Assembly (NCBI GenBank): GCA_013399875.1
Contig: VXAZ01006396.1
Location: 1 to 64,000 of the forward strand
DNA: 64,000 nt
Source of the DNA: Gymnorhina tibicen
Taxonomy: Eukaryota; Chordata; Aves; Passeriformes; Artamidae
Direction: 5' to 3'
Shown here: positions 1-11,542 of the stretch, one piece after another
Layout: every line of letters starts with the position of its first letter
How positions within the stretch are numbered: position 1 is the stretch's first letter
Translations under genes and position numbers: made by a program
The notes under the pieces: model-generated
Seen by the model: the letters and a program-made list of their open reading frames with translations, nothing else
What the model was told of the DNA's origin: nothing
Databases searched by the model: none

Positions 1-413
1 TTGTCCCCCTGTTCTCAGCACTGCAAAGGCTGCACGTCAAGCTCTGTGTTCAGTTTCAGGCCCCTCAGGACAACAAAGACATTGAGGTGTTGGAGCAAGT
101 TCAGGGAAGCACAACAAAGCTGGTGAAGAGTTTGGAGCACAAGTCCTGTGAGGAGCAGCTCAGGGAGCTGAAGATGTTCAGCCTGGAGAAAAGGAGGCTC
201 AGGGGAGGCTTATTGCTCTCTACAACTGCCTGAAAGGAGGTTGTGCCCAGGTGGGGATCAGTCTCTCCTCCCAGGTAACAAGCAGTAGGATGAGAGGAAA
301 TGGCCTCAAGTTGCAGAAGGGAAGGTTTGGATTAGATATTAGGAAAAATTTCTTCACTGAAAGGGTTGTCAAAGGATGGCACAAGCTGCACAAGAAATGA
401 TTCTCTGATTCTA
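1..413 (+). mobile_element. CR1 LINE 3' end, cut by the window edge and internally deleted
   Basis: This is a 3' fragment of a CR1 non-LTR retrotransposon in sense orientation. It reads through the family's familiar blocks: the acid-rich end of the reverse transcriptase ORF (around 80-170), the GTTCAGCCTGGAGAA block (177-191), the TACAACTGCCTGAAAGGAGG block (221-240), the ATGGCCTCAAGTTGCA block (300-315) and the GATATTAGGAAAAATTTCTT block (335-354). After about position 394 it jumps straight to the terminal ATGATTCTCTGATTCT tail. Compared with the copy at 33192-33571, roughly 135 nt of the 3' UTR is missing. The 5' part continues beyond the window. The copy is decayed and cannot be active. 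The open frame on the opposite strand (220-420) is an antisense-CR1 artefact, not a gene. Confidence 0.93.
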
Positions 414-1770
414 AACCCAAGTCTTCATAAAAATAGCTTGCAAAAATAGCACTTTGACAGTGAACTTGGGCTTGTATTATCTAGAATACAAATCTAGAGA
501 ATGGTGCAGAAATCGCCTGATGGGGCCATGTAAATGACTTTAAGCTCTCTGAGGCAGACTGTTACTTCCTCTGTTTTTGTCTTAAATGTAGAATCATGTG
601 GCCTTGATCAGTGGCCTTTTTACTGCTACTATGATCTAAGAGTTAAGTATTAATAGCTTCAAACAGCAGGCAGTTTTAACCCACGCTATACTATCTGTTG
701 TACTAAGAAAGGCCAGTGCTGTTAGCTTTATTTATGTCAGGAGGGACTTAACATGATCGAAAAGGCACTGATCTGGGTGGGGAATGAGATGAGGATACTC
801 TGGTAGTGAACTTTCTCTGCTACATCAAGTGGTAAGATTTATTCCTCCTTACCTCTCATTAGTGACTCTGGACTTTCTTTCATCATTTTCCACATAGAAA
901 GATCAAGCAACTATGTAAATTTTTACATTTGACTATTGTTCAATGCATGTTTTATTTTACTGTTTTTAATGTGTTATCGGTAAACAAGCACTACTGTTTG
1001 GCCAAATGTTCTTTTGTCTAGGGTTACTTAAGTCTCAGTTATTTGTGGAATGTTCCTATATTCCTTTGGGCAGTCAGTGCATGACTCACAATTATTTAAT
1101 ATCTTTTTGGGAAAAAATATCTCAGATCACTTTTATGCATCTTTTACATAGCTGTTAAATATTATAGGACGTACATACTCACTTTAACACCACCACATCT
1201 GCACTTGTGGTTGAAAGTAAGAGATTCTCTCTATAGCAACCAGTGCATGTTCAGTTTTTTGTTTTAAAATACCAAAAGCCAGATTTTGCTCTCAGATCCT
1301 CAGTAGTTTTGGGTTTTTTCTCATTTTCTTTTTTCTTGAGAGTGAATAAAGTTCTGATACTTTTCCACTACACGTGTCTCAATCTTATTTTGGCAGCTTT
1401 CTGAAACAAATGGTTTGCTGATTTTTCTCTAAATCAAAAATGTATTAATGGATCTTCAGAAGGGGATGTGCTTTGAATGAATCTGGACAGAATTAGTGAT
1501 GATGAAATGTTTACTGCAGTACATTCTTTCTGCAAAGCCTTTAGAACTAATTCCAAATGCATACACGACTGCGGACTTTTAATTGGATAATTCTTGCCTG
1601 TTGACTTTCTTCCAGCTTCATCCTGTAAGGCAATGTGTGTCAAGATTTCAGAGTCACTTGCATATCTGTGTATCCCTATTTTTCATCCGTATGTGTAAAC
1701 AGCTATTTGCCCATGCAAAATGGGTCCTTAGATGTGCAAATACTTGATCTTCTTGCATAAATATTTTTTG

Positions 1771-1874
1771 TAAGCAGATCTGTTTACAGGAATGACTACA
1801 TAAAATACAGATATGTTTGAAATTAAATGAAATACAATTAAGTACAGATCTATTTACATGAATGACTACATACA
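1771..1874. repeat. Partial tandem duplication, 70-bp period
   Basis: The block AGATCTGTTTACAGGAATGA followed by CTACATA (from about 1776) recurs exactly 70 bp later as AGATCTATTTACATGAATGA plus CTACATA (from about 1846). There are only a few substitutions over about 34 nt. The intervening AT-rich sequence completes the unit. This looks like a local duplication with later divergence; no function is implied. Confidence 0.7.
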
Positions 1875-3069
1875 CAAAAAAAGAGGGCCTTTAACTCTGA
1901 GGTTGGGGACTTCTGTCTCATACCACTGTATTTCTTTTTGTCTGTGAAACTACCTCACTAATAAAGTACTTTTAGCTGTGAACCCAGCAAATACACTGAT
2001 AAAACATCTATGCACATTTTTAACTTTAGTGAAGCTTAAACAAGGTTAAGCACATGAGTCAATGCTTTTCTGAATTGGACCAGCATTTAGATCCAGAGCT
2101 CCATGTTTTTCCGTGCTTCCTGATTTCCTACACTGCAAGAGAACAAAATTTCAATGAAAATAATTTATAAAGGATGCAGCATTAGCTGTTGTCAGATATA
2201 TTTTATAGCCAGATTCCTTATGTAGTCAAAGTTGATCTGAGTAAGGGCTGAGATATTCAAACACATGCCATGCACTATATCTAGCATTTCCATAGTTATT
2301 AAGAAAATGGTGATCCTATTGATCTGCACATTAGCTTGCAGTTCTCCAAAAATGAAGTCTGTGACATTTACTTCTCCAGAAAAATTTGTGCATTGGCCTT
2401 TGCATGTTATTTGACAGCACAAATACTTAAGTTTAATTTAACTGACCAGCCCATTAAGTGGGAATCACATTATTCACGAATAATCAATGTTCAGCTGGTG
2501 GTCCAGGGTCTGAAGAACATTACATTTGTCCTCATTTCAAACTGGGATAGATGGTTATTGTAAAGCAATATTGCAGACGATTAGTTATGGAGTGCTGTTT
2601 TGGTCAAAGCCTAGCCCTGAGCAGGGGGCTGAGAAACCATGTTTCCTTGGTATTAAGGTGTCAGAAGGGAACTTGCACTCCCTGAAAAATTATCTTCCCC
2701 ACAGGTTAGCAGTGCACAAGACAATTGCTCTTTTCTAGAAGTCTTTGGGAAATAGGGGAAGTGTGCAGTGTGAGTGAGGGAGAGTCCCTGAGTGCCTGTG
2801 ATGGCTTCAGTCGGCTTTCAGATGTGGTGTAAAAAGGGTAGGGCAAACCTCTGCCTTCTGTCATCCACACTATGGTTCTCTTCCAAGCTTTTTGTTTTCG
2901 TGTCTGTGCTTCCCATCCCCCACTCTTCTTCGTATTATCATTACAAGATGAATGTGGAAATTCAAGATCTTGGCCCTGGAGCCTGCAATTTGTTGGCTGT
3001 ACTGGACCAGGCAGGGCTGAAGATATTTCACAAACTTAGAAAGGATCAAGAACTCCTGAATGGCTTTAT

Positions 3070-3108
3070 AATTTGTGATGGCACTTAATAATTTTAATGG
3101 CACTTAAA
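3070..3108. repeat. Short tandem duplication, 19-bp period
   Basis: ATGGCACTTAA occurs at 3078-3088 and again at 3097-3107, each preceded by an AATTT-type stretch. It is a minor two-copy duplication in AT-rich sequence. Confidence 0.7.
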
Positions 3109-6100
3109 ATTAGAAGTAAGTCTCATGACACTGTTCCATAAGAAAAACACAATACTTCTGGTTAGAAATATTCTAATTTTCCATTTACATGACAAGTTTG
3201 TACCTGTTTTTATACCAAGTTTTCTCCTTTGTCCCACCCTCCGTATTTTTGCTGACTCATATGTGATTACTGCTAACTTAATACTAGATAGATTAATTTA
3301 TTTGTTCTTTAGATACAGTTTTCGTCTCATTTACAGATATGTACAGTATGCTCAGCCTTTTAAAAGTATAACTTTTTCTACAACTTTATTAGATTTGGTT
3401 TCTTTTGCAAATATTTTATTACTATTTTCTTTCAGTTCTGACTTGGCAAAACATCTGTGCATTTGGCCCACTTTTTAAAAAACGTGCAAATTTTTCTGTG
3501 CTAAGTGGTTTAACTCCCTGTACACTTCCAAAATACCACTTAGTGAAAACCATCCACAAAGACAAAGTCTGCTATTTAGCAGCAGCGTTTAAGATAGCAA
3601 AGATCAGCTTCCATGTGGACAGAGCCTTCAGATCAAACAGGAGGAACGGGCTAGGAGATTGTATGACTGTGAACAGATGAAATCATGTGACGGGCTTTAT
3701 TGCTGGTGAAATCTGTTTCCACTTGCTGCCACCCACTAATTTGACAATAGATTGCATCATGTGGTTGCAGCAACTGAGATGACTAGCAACCATTTTAAAA
3801 TGCTTTCCTTAAAGGGGCAAACACCCTACTAAAGCAGCGGAACAGAGAGGCAGTGCTGTGAGCATATTTTAAATTTTAGATAAATGCAGTTATGTTTGGT
3901 GCAGTATATTAAATTTAACATAACCCAAGTATTCGGTGAGGAGCTATGTATTAGCCAAAATTTGTTTATTGAGAGATTTTTCTTAGTGGACAAAAACAGC
4001 TAGGATGTTTGTTAACAGTAATTCAGCTCATCCTAGAATTGCAATTACCACCTAAGTGCTGTATGGGAAACACACAACATTTTTCAAAGCAGAAAAATAA
4101 ATAATAATGAACCCTTAGCTTAAAAATGCAATTCTCTCTGTGTTCTTTTCTTGTAAAGAAAAATCTACATTTCAAAGGAATATTTTCTTACATATGGAAA
4201 TGCTTATTTTCTAGCTACTGAAGATCTGCCAGGAAATATTAGAGAATATCATGTTCAGAGTTTTAGAAGGCAAATTGCTTCTGCATACGCTGTATCTAGC
4301 AGACAGCTTTATGGTGCTCTTTACCTGTCTGTCATAACATCATCAGTTTTTCCAAAGCACCTGAAGCCTTTGAAAGTTAAGGAGTGTAGCAGTATACCTT
4401 CACATGACACATGTATTTAGCAATGCTAATCTGATTAGCAAGTAAATACAAACTACAGTTTTACGTGCTTTAAACCCAATTATTAAATGTTCCTTGATGG
4501 AGGACAAAAACAACTTTGAAAGTAAAAACAGGCTTCAGCGTAAGAAGATGAATTTTAAAGAGCACTAATCAAAGCACACTTATCATGGCTGTGCACCTTT
4601 AAAAATGAGTTTCAGATGGACTTTATTGTCTTAATTTATATCTTAGGGAAGCAAGGAGAGCCACCTTAGCTGTGGAAGATTTGGCTTTTTAGATATAAAC
4701 ACTGACTTTAAAACATCTCAGCAGCGTTTTCAGATTGTCACAGTGAGCAGAAACATCCATGTTGTCAGCCAGATGGGAAATTTCATATGCATTTCTTAAA
4801 CCAGTTAATTTTCTTCTTCAGTGCAGAGAAGCCAAGAGCTAATGCTGAGGTCTGGGACGTACTTTCAATTGCTTTTTGTGTCAAATTCCATGCACCCAGA
4901 AAGCCTTACTCTTTTATTTCTTTGTTTGGTTTTATTTTAGAGAGAAACCAGTGAATTTCTGGCAGTTTATTCTCAATCTGGCTTGAACCATTCTAGTATT
5001 CTGACAGAAAAAAAATTATTTGAAACTGTCAGAATAATTTGAAAAACTGATTCAGAAATAAAAACGGAGTTCTCCTTCTCCTTAGTTTCCATATTGAGAC
5101 AAATTTTAACTGCTTGACTAAGAGCTGCAGAAATGCCCTGTGGTCCTTGAGGAAATTTTCATCACTGCATTTACCACTTATTTGGTGTACCCCTTGTTTT
5201 AGCAAATCACACAAGAAAAATGTTCTCGTACCTCTGTTTGGTGTTTGGTTTCTTTCCTTACCAGTACATTTTTTTTCCTTGCTTTTTCTTCACTCCACAT
5301 TATGGAGTCAAGATCAGTTTTATTTATTGGGTCAGCATAATGCAAATAAATCTCTGCTGTTGGTTACTGCTTAATGCCTGTAAGAGAGCAAGCCCAGCCC
5401 CCCTGCCCCTGCATCTGCTAACCAGGGAGGGGCAGCCACCCTGGGGAGATCTCCCGAAGGCAGCCACGGCCCAGGGCAGCTTTTCAGAGAAGGAGGAAAA
5501 TTAATTCAAACCCAAAGCTTTTTGAGGAGATGGTTCTTGCAGGCAGGGTTGAGGAGTCAAGGGAAGCACCGAGTGGGATTTGAAAATGAAGCACGTCAAA
5601 ACTGTTCCTTGGGAGTGCAACCATTGTAATGCGCTTGGTGTTCACACTCACATTTTAGAAGCAGATTTTAGCAAAGTTCAGAACAACAAAATTTCCTGAT
5701 ACTTGACAGTTATGAAAGCACATTTTTGAAAAGCAACAATAGAGGAAGAGCATCACAGGTTTGGAAATTGTGAGAAAACTTTAAAAACATCTACGTTTTA
5801 TTTTTTAATCAGTACAACCAGAAATCCTGCGTGGAACACCAAACAAAACAAAAACCCCCCTCCCTAACTGCTGTTTCTACATAATGTCATGAGTGGGTTT
5901 TGGGCAAATGAAATGCAACTGCAAGGGCGAAGAAAACACGGGATTTCCGACTGCACATGAAATTACTTGTGTTGATAAAGAGGAATTGTGGCCATCTTAC
6001 AGAAATTCCACCACACCAGCTGCATTTAAGCAATGATTGACAGCTTGGTGATACCTTTACCTGCAGTGCACCACGTTGTGTGCTTCCACAAAGCTACCAG

Positions 6101-6950
6101 TTTTGATGGTAATGATTAGTAGGCGTGTCATTCAAAGCAATACCAGCATTAACCTTGGCATCCAGACAATGGAGGAAAATAAGGTGTAGGTTTCAGTCTG
6201 GTAAAAGGCCCATGGAAAACTAGAGAACAAAACAACATTTAATGAATATAGTATTCCAATGACTGTTAAAGAAATAAAGATTTTTCATATTCTATCATGA
6301 GATCCCTATGCACCAGGTTAAACAGCACAGCTGACTAAAAGATGACTATGATTCAGTTTTATTGTGGGTGGGCTAACCTCAAAAGATGCAGCAGGTCTTT
6401 TCGGTTCACAGAGGGATAAAATTACCTATATGCTTATGCAACCTCTATTCAAACCTCCTGCAAGCCAATGGAACTTCCACTCATAGAGCTAGCCATCTGT
6501 AGAAGGATTTTTAGGACCAGAACCTAAAGTTTGCCCCAATTCCTAACCTGGAAATAATAGTAATTCTGTCCCAAGTAACTCTGAGATGTAAGTGGTTTTG
6601 GGTAAAAAAAAAAGTAAGCATGAAAGAAAAGCAGTTATGTCTTCAATTCACCACAAAAATCCTTGCAAGAGAAATTTTGGAGATTCTTCGGCAGTGAAAA
6701 ATGTATTGCCTTTATTCACTATCACTTGTTTTTCATGATGAATGCAGCAATGTGAACCTCATGCCTATTTTTTTGCTAAGATTTTCATCCTTTACAGATC
6801 TTTATACTGAACAGTCCTGTGATATTCAGCACTACTGCTACAGTTGTTCAAGGACGTGTATAGAGCCTGAAAATGTTGGCTTGGATCTCTACTGGGATTT
6901 GCATACAGCCTTGCTGATTGTGTCTCTTCTCAAAAGTTTATTTAGTTTTT

Positions 6951-7600
6951 AACTTTGCAGTTGGCTTGCTTGGCCCTTGCCTTTTTGGGGTGCATGTGAT
7001 CCTTCTGACATGTCAGATAGGTGCTGCAGTTTTCCCCTCCCACTGTCTCTGCATGGAGCTCCCATGGAGCTAACTCCAGCAAGTATTCTTTGGCACCATG
7101 AGGAAACCTTGTTCCTCTCAAGGACTGCAGGGGTTTTGGGTCAGGTCCCACAAATCCTTTCATTCAGATTCCTAATTCAATCAGACCTGAAACCCTGCAT
7201 AGCGTAAACTGTGCCATTACTCAGGAAAGGATTGGTGGAACCTTTTCCGTCTTGGAGACAGAGACGCAGGTCCCCTTGCTTATGTGGCACTGACAAAAAG
7301 AGGGTGATCCAGGCAGGAGCTGGCATTCAGCAGCTGCTGCGGGTATCCAGTGCTCAGCTGCATGGGAGTGAGGGGCCCTTCTGAGGTGCTGAGAAGAGCC
7401 CCACACAGTCTACAGTGCAAGTACGGGACCATCATCTAAGGGTGGGATTTTGAGCTGTGGAAAGCAGCATTCCCAGGACTGGGTACTGGACCCAGCCCAG
7501 CCTCCTTGTCTAAAGGCAGCCCAGCAAGGCTCAGGTGCCAGCGCAGAGGCAGCGAGGTGAGGAAGGGAGGAAGGTTGCAACTCTTTTCAGTCACTGACAA
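6951..7600. other. GC-richer noncoding patch
   Basis: Base composition rises here relative to the flanks, but CpG remains scarce, so this is not an unmethylated island. Several short frames are open on both strands. None has recognisable protein features. No gene supported. Confidence 0.5.
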
Positions 7601-9837
7601 TCTGTTTGGTCTGAGGAAAAAGTACAGAAAAAGTTGACATCACTGAGACACCCAAGACCTTTAAGACAGTTTTGCTTCAGGGAACTGAAAGGACTGAAAG
7701 TCACTGACTGATTCAGTGAACTGTTCTGAGGTAAGAATTTAGGAGTTACTTTGATTTTTTTTTCTTTTTCATTTCACCTTTTGAGCAGCCAGACAGAAAT
7801 GGCACTGATGAATCATTAGGGTATTTCGCTCATTAATCTGGGAAGCTGCATGACTTATTGAAAAGTCAAAAAAAGACGTTTTATCTTTGTCAGTGCATAC
7901 AGATGTTTAGATGCTGTTGCAATGCTAACTGTTGCTCTTAAGGTCTTGGCCTCTGTAAAAAAGACTCTCACTTCTGACTCATAAGGACCTGGACTGTAAT
8001 GAGGAATGATTCTCTGTGCCGATGAGAGGCGGTAGAAGAAAGTATGGTGGCCAGACAAAAAAAGATCATGGAAATTATATTATTAGGTTAGATGTTAAGT
8101 GGGCTCTAAAGATTTAAGCTTATGACTGCTGATTTTTTGTTTAAAAAAATGGTTATGAATGTTTATAAAGGAGACAAATTCCATCAGGTGGAAGAAGAAG
8201 GATTTATGAAATATAACCACAAAGACACTTGCCCAAACCTCCCCAAGTCCTGTGTGGATGGTGGGAATGAGTAGAGCTGGACAGCAGGAGATGCTTTCCT
8301 GATGTGTAGAATGTGACCAATAATAACTGTTAAAAACTTTTATTAATCTTACTGAGGAGCTGCATATTCATAGAACTGTTCTTTATTTTCTTCTTCTTGT
8401 TCATTTTATCTGTTACTTCTTATTTCTCTGTTTTAAGGGGAAAAACCCCCACCAAAGTGAAACTCCATTTTCCAACAAACTAATTTTTAAAAAATGGCAA
8501 AATTCTGATTGTTCTCATCTGCATCAGAGATCATTGCAGTTGCTCCTAGTACTCCTCATCATTCACTAGTGATGCATGAAAAGGACAGTTTTACTTTATG
8601 CTATCATTCTTAGCATAGCTGAAGCCTGGAAGATACTAGGAAGAAGAAATTGTCTACAAAGCATAGTGACTGATGTACATCATCCTTTGCAAACTTTTAT
8701 TCATAGTATTTTGAAGGAGTTCAACTTGCTTTGGAGAAGCTGGATAACATCTTAGTTCATTTACTGATGGTATAATTCACTTTATTTCCATTTCTTCCCT
8801 TAAAATCTCATGAATTCTCTTTCAAACCCTGAGTACCATGTGGCTTGAAAAGCATCATCAAATACATTTGCAGTGGTAGTTCCTCCTCTTCTTTCCATGT
8901 TTGCTTTGACATTTTTTAATATATTTTTAAAGGTCTAGATAGTGGTTTGTGTGGTTTTTTTTCTTTTACTGATTTGGGCAAATATTCAAGTTCAAATTAC
9001 TGTGCATGGATGATTCCTTTGAACTCACGAAGTTGGAAACCACACTGGGGCTTTCAAAGCCAAGCTGATCATGACTATCCCAAACCTTCAAGCTGAAAAG
9101 TACAGCCAGTGAAATGCTGCAAAAGCAGTAGTGTAATTATAGTATTTTTAATGAAAAACTGCTTGTAGAGGGGCAGGTAATGTCCACACAGGAGAGTCTA
9201 CACAAGCGTGATAGCAGTGGCCTTGTATTGTTGGAAGAACTGGTCTAACCTGACTAACGGAAGTTCAGGATTTTATCTGGCTTCAAAACTAAGTGTGGAT
9301 GCAGGCATGACCTATAACATTTCGTAGTTTTAACAAACAAAAAAAATTATCAGTTCTGTGTCTGCAAGATTGTGTTTCTGTAAAATAACCATGTTTACCT
9401 GTCTTGAAGATTAACACATTGAAAGGTATGATTTGTTCAGAGAGCACTGTAATGAGGCTGGATAGGTACCACCCATAAACAGAGACTTACTTTTAAAAAC
9501 ATATTTTTACTGAGAAGTAATGGCTGCTCAGTTTACTGTTTCCAGCAGCTCCAAACAGCTGGCATTGCTTCAATTACAGCGAGCAGGACTTCCTTTCTGT
9601 TATGAGGCAAAAGAGCCCTCATATTTTTCCATGAAGAAAAAGAGGATGGGTAACATATAATTATTATTATTTGCAAGATTGTGAGAAAGGGCAGGTTACC
9701 AACCTTGAGATGGTACAGACCTCACTCTTTCCATTTATGAGGTTGCCTACACAAAGCCTTGCTCAAATCAATGGGCTTGAAAAAGGAGTAAAATCACTGC
9801 AAGTCTGGTTACATTTTGGGCTCTGTTGATTAAGAGA

Positions 9838-9874
9838 GCTGTAATGTACATTTGATTAAATGGTACATTACAGC
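9838..9874. repeat. Near-perfect inverted repeat, possible stem-loop
   Basis: The arms GCTGTAATGTAC (9838-9849) and GTACATTACAGC (9863-9874) are exact reverse complements. Allowing one bulged G at about 9862-9863, pairing continues inward (CATTT with AAATG) around a GATT loop. Allowing one bulged A, it continues outward by GAG/CTC (9834-9836 with 9875-9877). The stem is therefore up to about 19 bp. It is shorter than a typical pre-miRNA stem (about 30 bp or more), so a miRNA is not claimed. A small folded RNA, a palindromic DNA site or a chance or mobile-element remnant all remain possible. Confidence 0.85.
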
Positions 9875-11514
9875 CTCAAAGCTCAGGAAAACCACTAAGT
9901 CATCATCCTATCTGTCATTCCTGGGCTGCTTTGAACCCAAGCGTGCCCTGCTTACATGAATTAGAGTTGATAGAAAGGACTGACCCGATTTATGAGGGAC
10001 GTGCAACCCACAATATAGAGAATACAGAGTACTGCAACCACTCCCTCCTCTGTCTCAACATGTCCATTTTCCTACTGATTCTGTGGGCCGTGGAAACAAG
10101 AGCTTCTACACCAGTTGGTTGAAAATGTGAGCTTCTGTGACAAAAGATGTGCACAAGAACCATTTCTTGGTTTTCCTTCTAACTGGGAGAATTGTCTCAC
10201 CTGGGGTTTTCCTCGACAGACAACTCCTGTACCCATTTCAGGCAGCACAGAGAAGCCTTGCCTGGTCATATTATTTTGCCTAGGAAAAGTCAGGCTTCAC
10301 TATAAATAATGACAATAGCATGCCATGATAGTTATTAACCTGCCAAGAGCAGGATTTCTTAATGTTAAATTAAAATTTAAAAAAATAACCAGGAATCAAG
10401 ATGCAGTTTCATTATGTTTGCTTGAACTTTCTTTAATGTTTCAATTTAGCAATGAGTTCTTTTGACGACTGACAAATTAATCACCATGTTACAAAAATAA
10501 TACCATGAGAATCCCACAGCAAGCAGAATTCTTTCCTTGCAGAGTATTTTTCCTCTGATGCATTGTAGCATTTTTCCTAACACGTACCTGTTACACACCT
10601 GAGAAGTGTGTATCTCCTAAAGAAGGTTGTACCATTATTTACAAATTAAATGTGTATTAATTGAAAGCAGCGTCTGACACTAGAAATAACTTAAGCACTG
10701 ACAATTTCTAAGAGGTTATCTCAACACCTATTTTTCTGTTACTAATGAAAAAGTCTTGTTGTTACCATAGAAACTGGCATATCTCTACCTACACTTCTCA
10801 AAGAAACACACCAATATACTAATTTTTGTGTGTGTATGTGTGTGTTTCTATGTGTCCCACCAAGTGCTTGAAGGTCATCCTGAATCCTGTTAATAAGTGG
10901 GGAAAGAAAGGAAGCAGCATTAAGTGACAGTTTATTGACATCAAGGCTGAAAATCAAACTGATAGACAAACCTCAGCAGAAGAAGTTGTTCTGCAGTTCA
11001 GACAAAGGTCCCTATCCTGCCAGCTGCTTTGTGTTTTCCAAATCCCCTGCACCCATGAAGTTGCTTTGGGTTGGGATCAATTTATCCTTGCAAAGAACAT
11101 TTCAAAAGGTAACAGTAAGGAAGGGAAGTTTTGGGGGTTTTTTCCAGAAATGCTCTTTTGAAAGAAATTTACATTTGCTATTAATGGATCAGATCAATAA
11201 TTCACATCACTGTTTTTAATTTTATACACAAACAGCAGAGTAGTAAAATTTTCTTTATTTCCTTTTTGATACCACTTCCACCTTTATTAGAGAAAAGTTA
11301 ATCCATCACAACCACTCTGTGCTCTGGAAGGAAATTATTTTAGCTGGCAAAAGTGAGATAGTTAAATCAGGTCCCTATTTAATTTTTATTAATTCTATAG
11401 TTCTGCTTGTCACTTGGATACCATCTTGACTCAAGGGAGAATGCTCAGGTTGTTGCTATGTGGAGTGCAAAGGAAAACATTTACAGCAGAACCATCAAGT
11501 AAATAAATACAGTT

Positions 11515-11542
11515 ACAGCTTTAAATATACAGCTTTAAATAT
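11515..11542. repeat. Perfect 14-bp tandem duplication
   Basis: ACAGCTTTAAATAT occurs twice back to back (11515-11528 and 11529-11542) with no mismatch. The exact match suggests a recent slippage or duplication event, useful only as a potential length polymorphism. Confidence 0.9.

Larger units (their letters stand above)
414..6950. other. Unique AT-rich noncoding DNA
   Basis: No gene recognised. Open frames here are short, rich in Phe/Leu/Ile/Cys as expected from AT-rich random sequence, and resemble no family I know. The only structures I see are two small tandem duplications (1771-1874 and 3070-3108), a GC-richer patch without CpG enrichment around 5390-5480, and short A or T runs. Nothing here looks like a promoter or a spliced exon. 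Confidence 0.6.

Noticed and set aside
9834..9877. Calling the hairpin a microRNA gene
   Set aside because: The stem is at most about 19 bp, too short for a typical Drosha/Dicer precursor, and no known seed is recognised.
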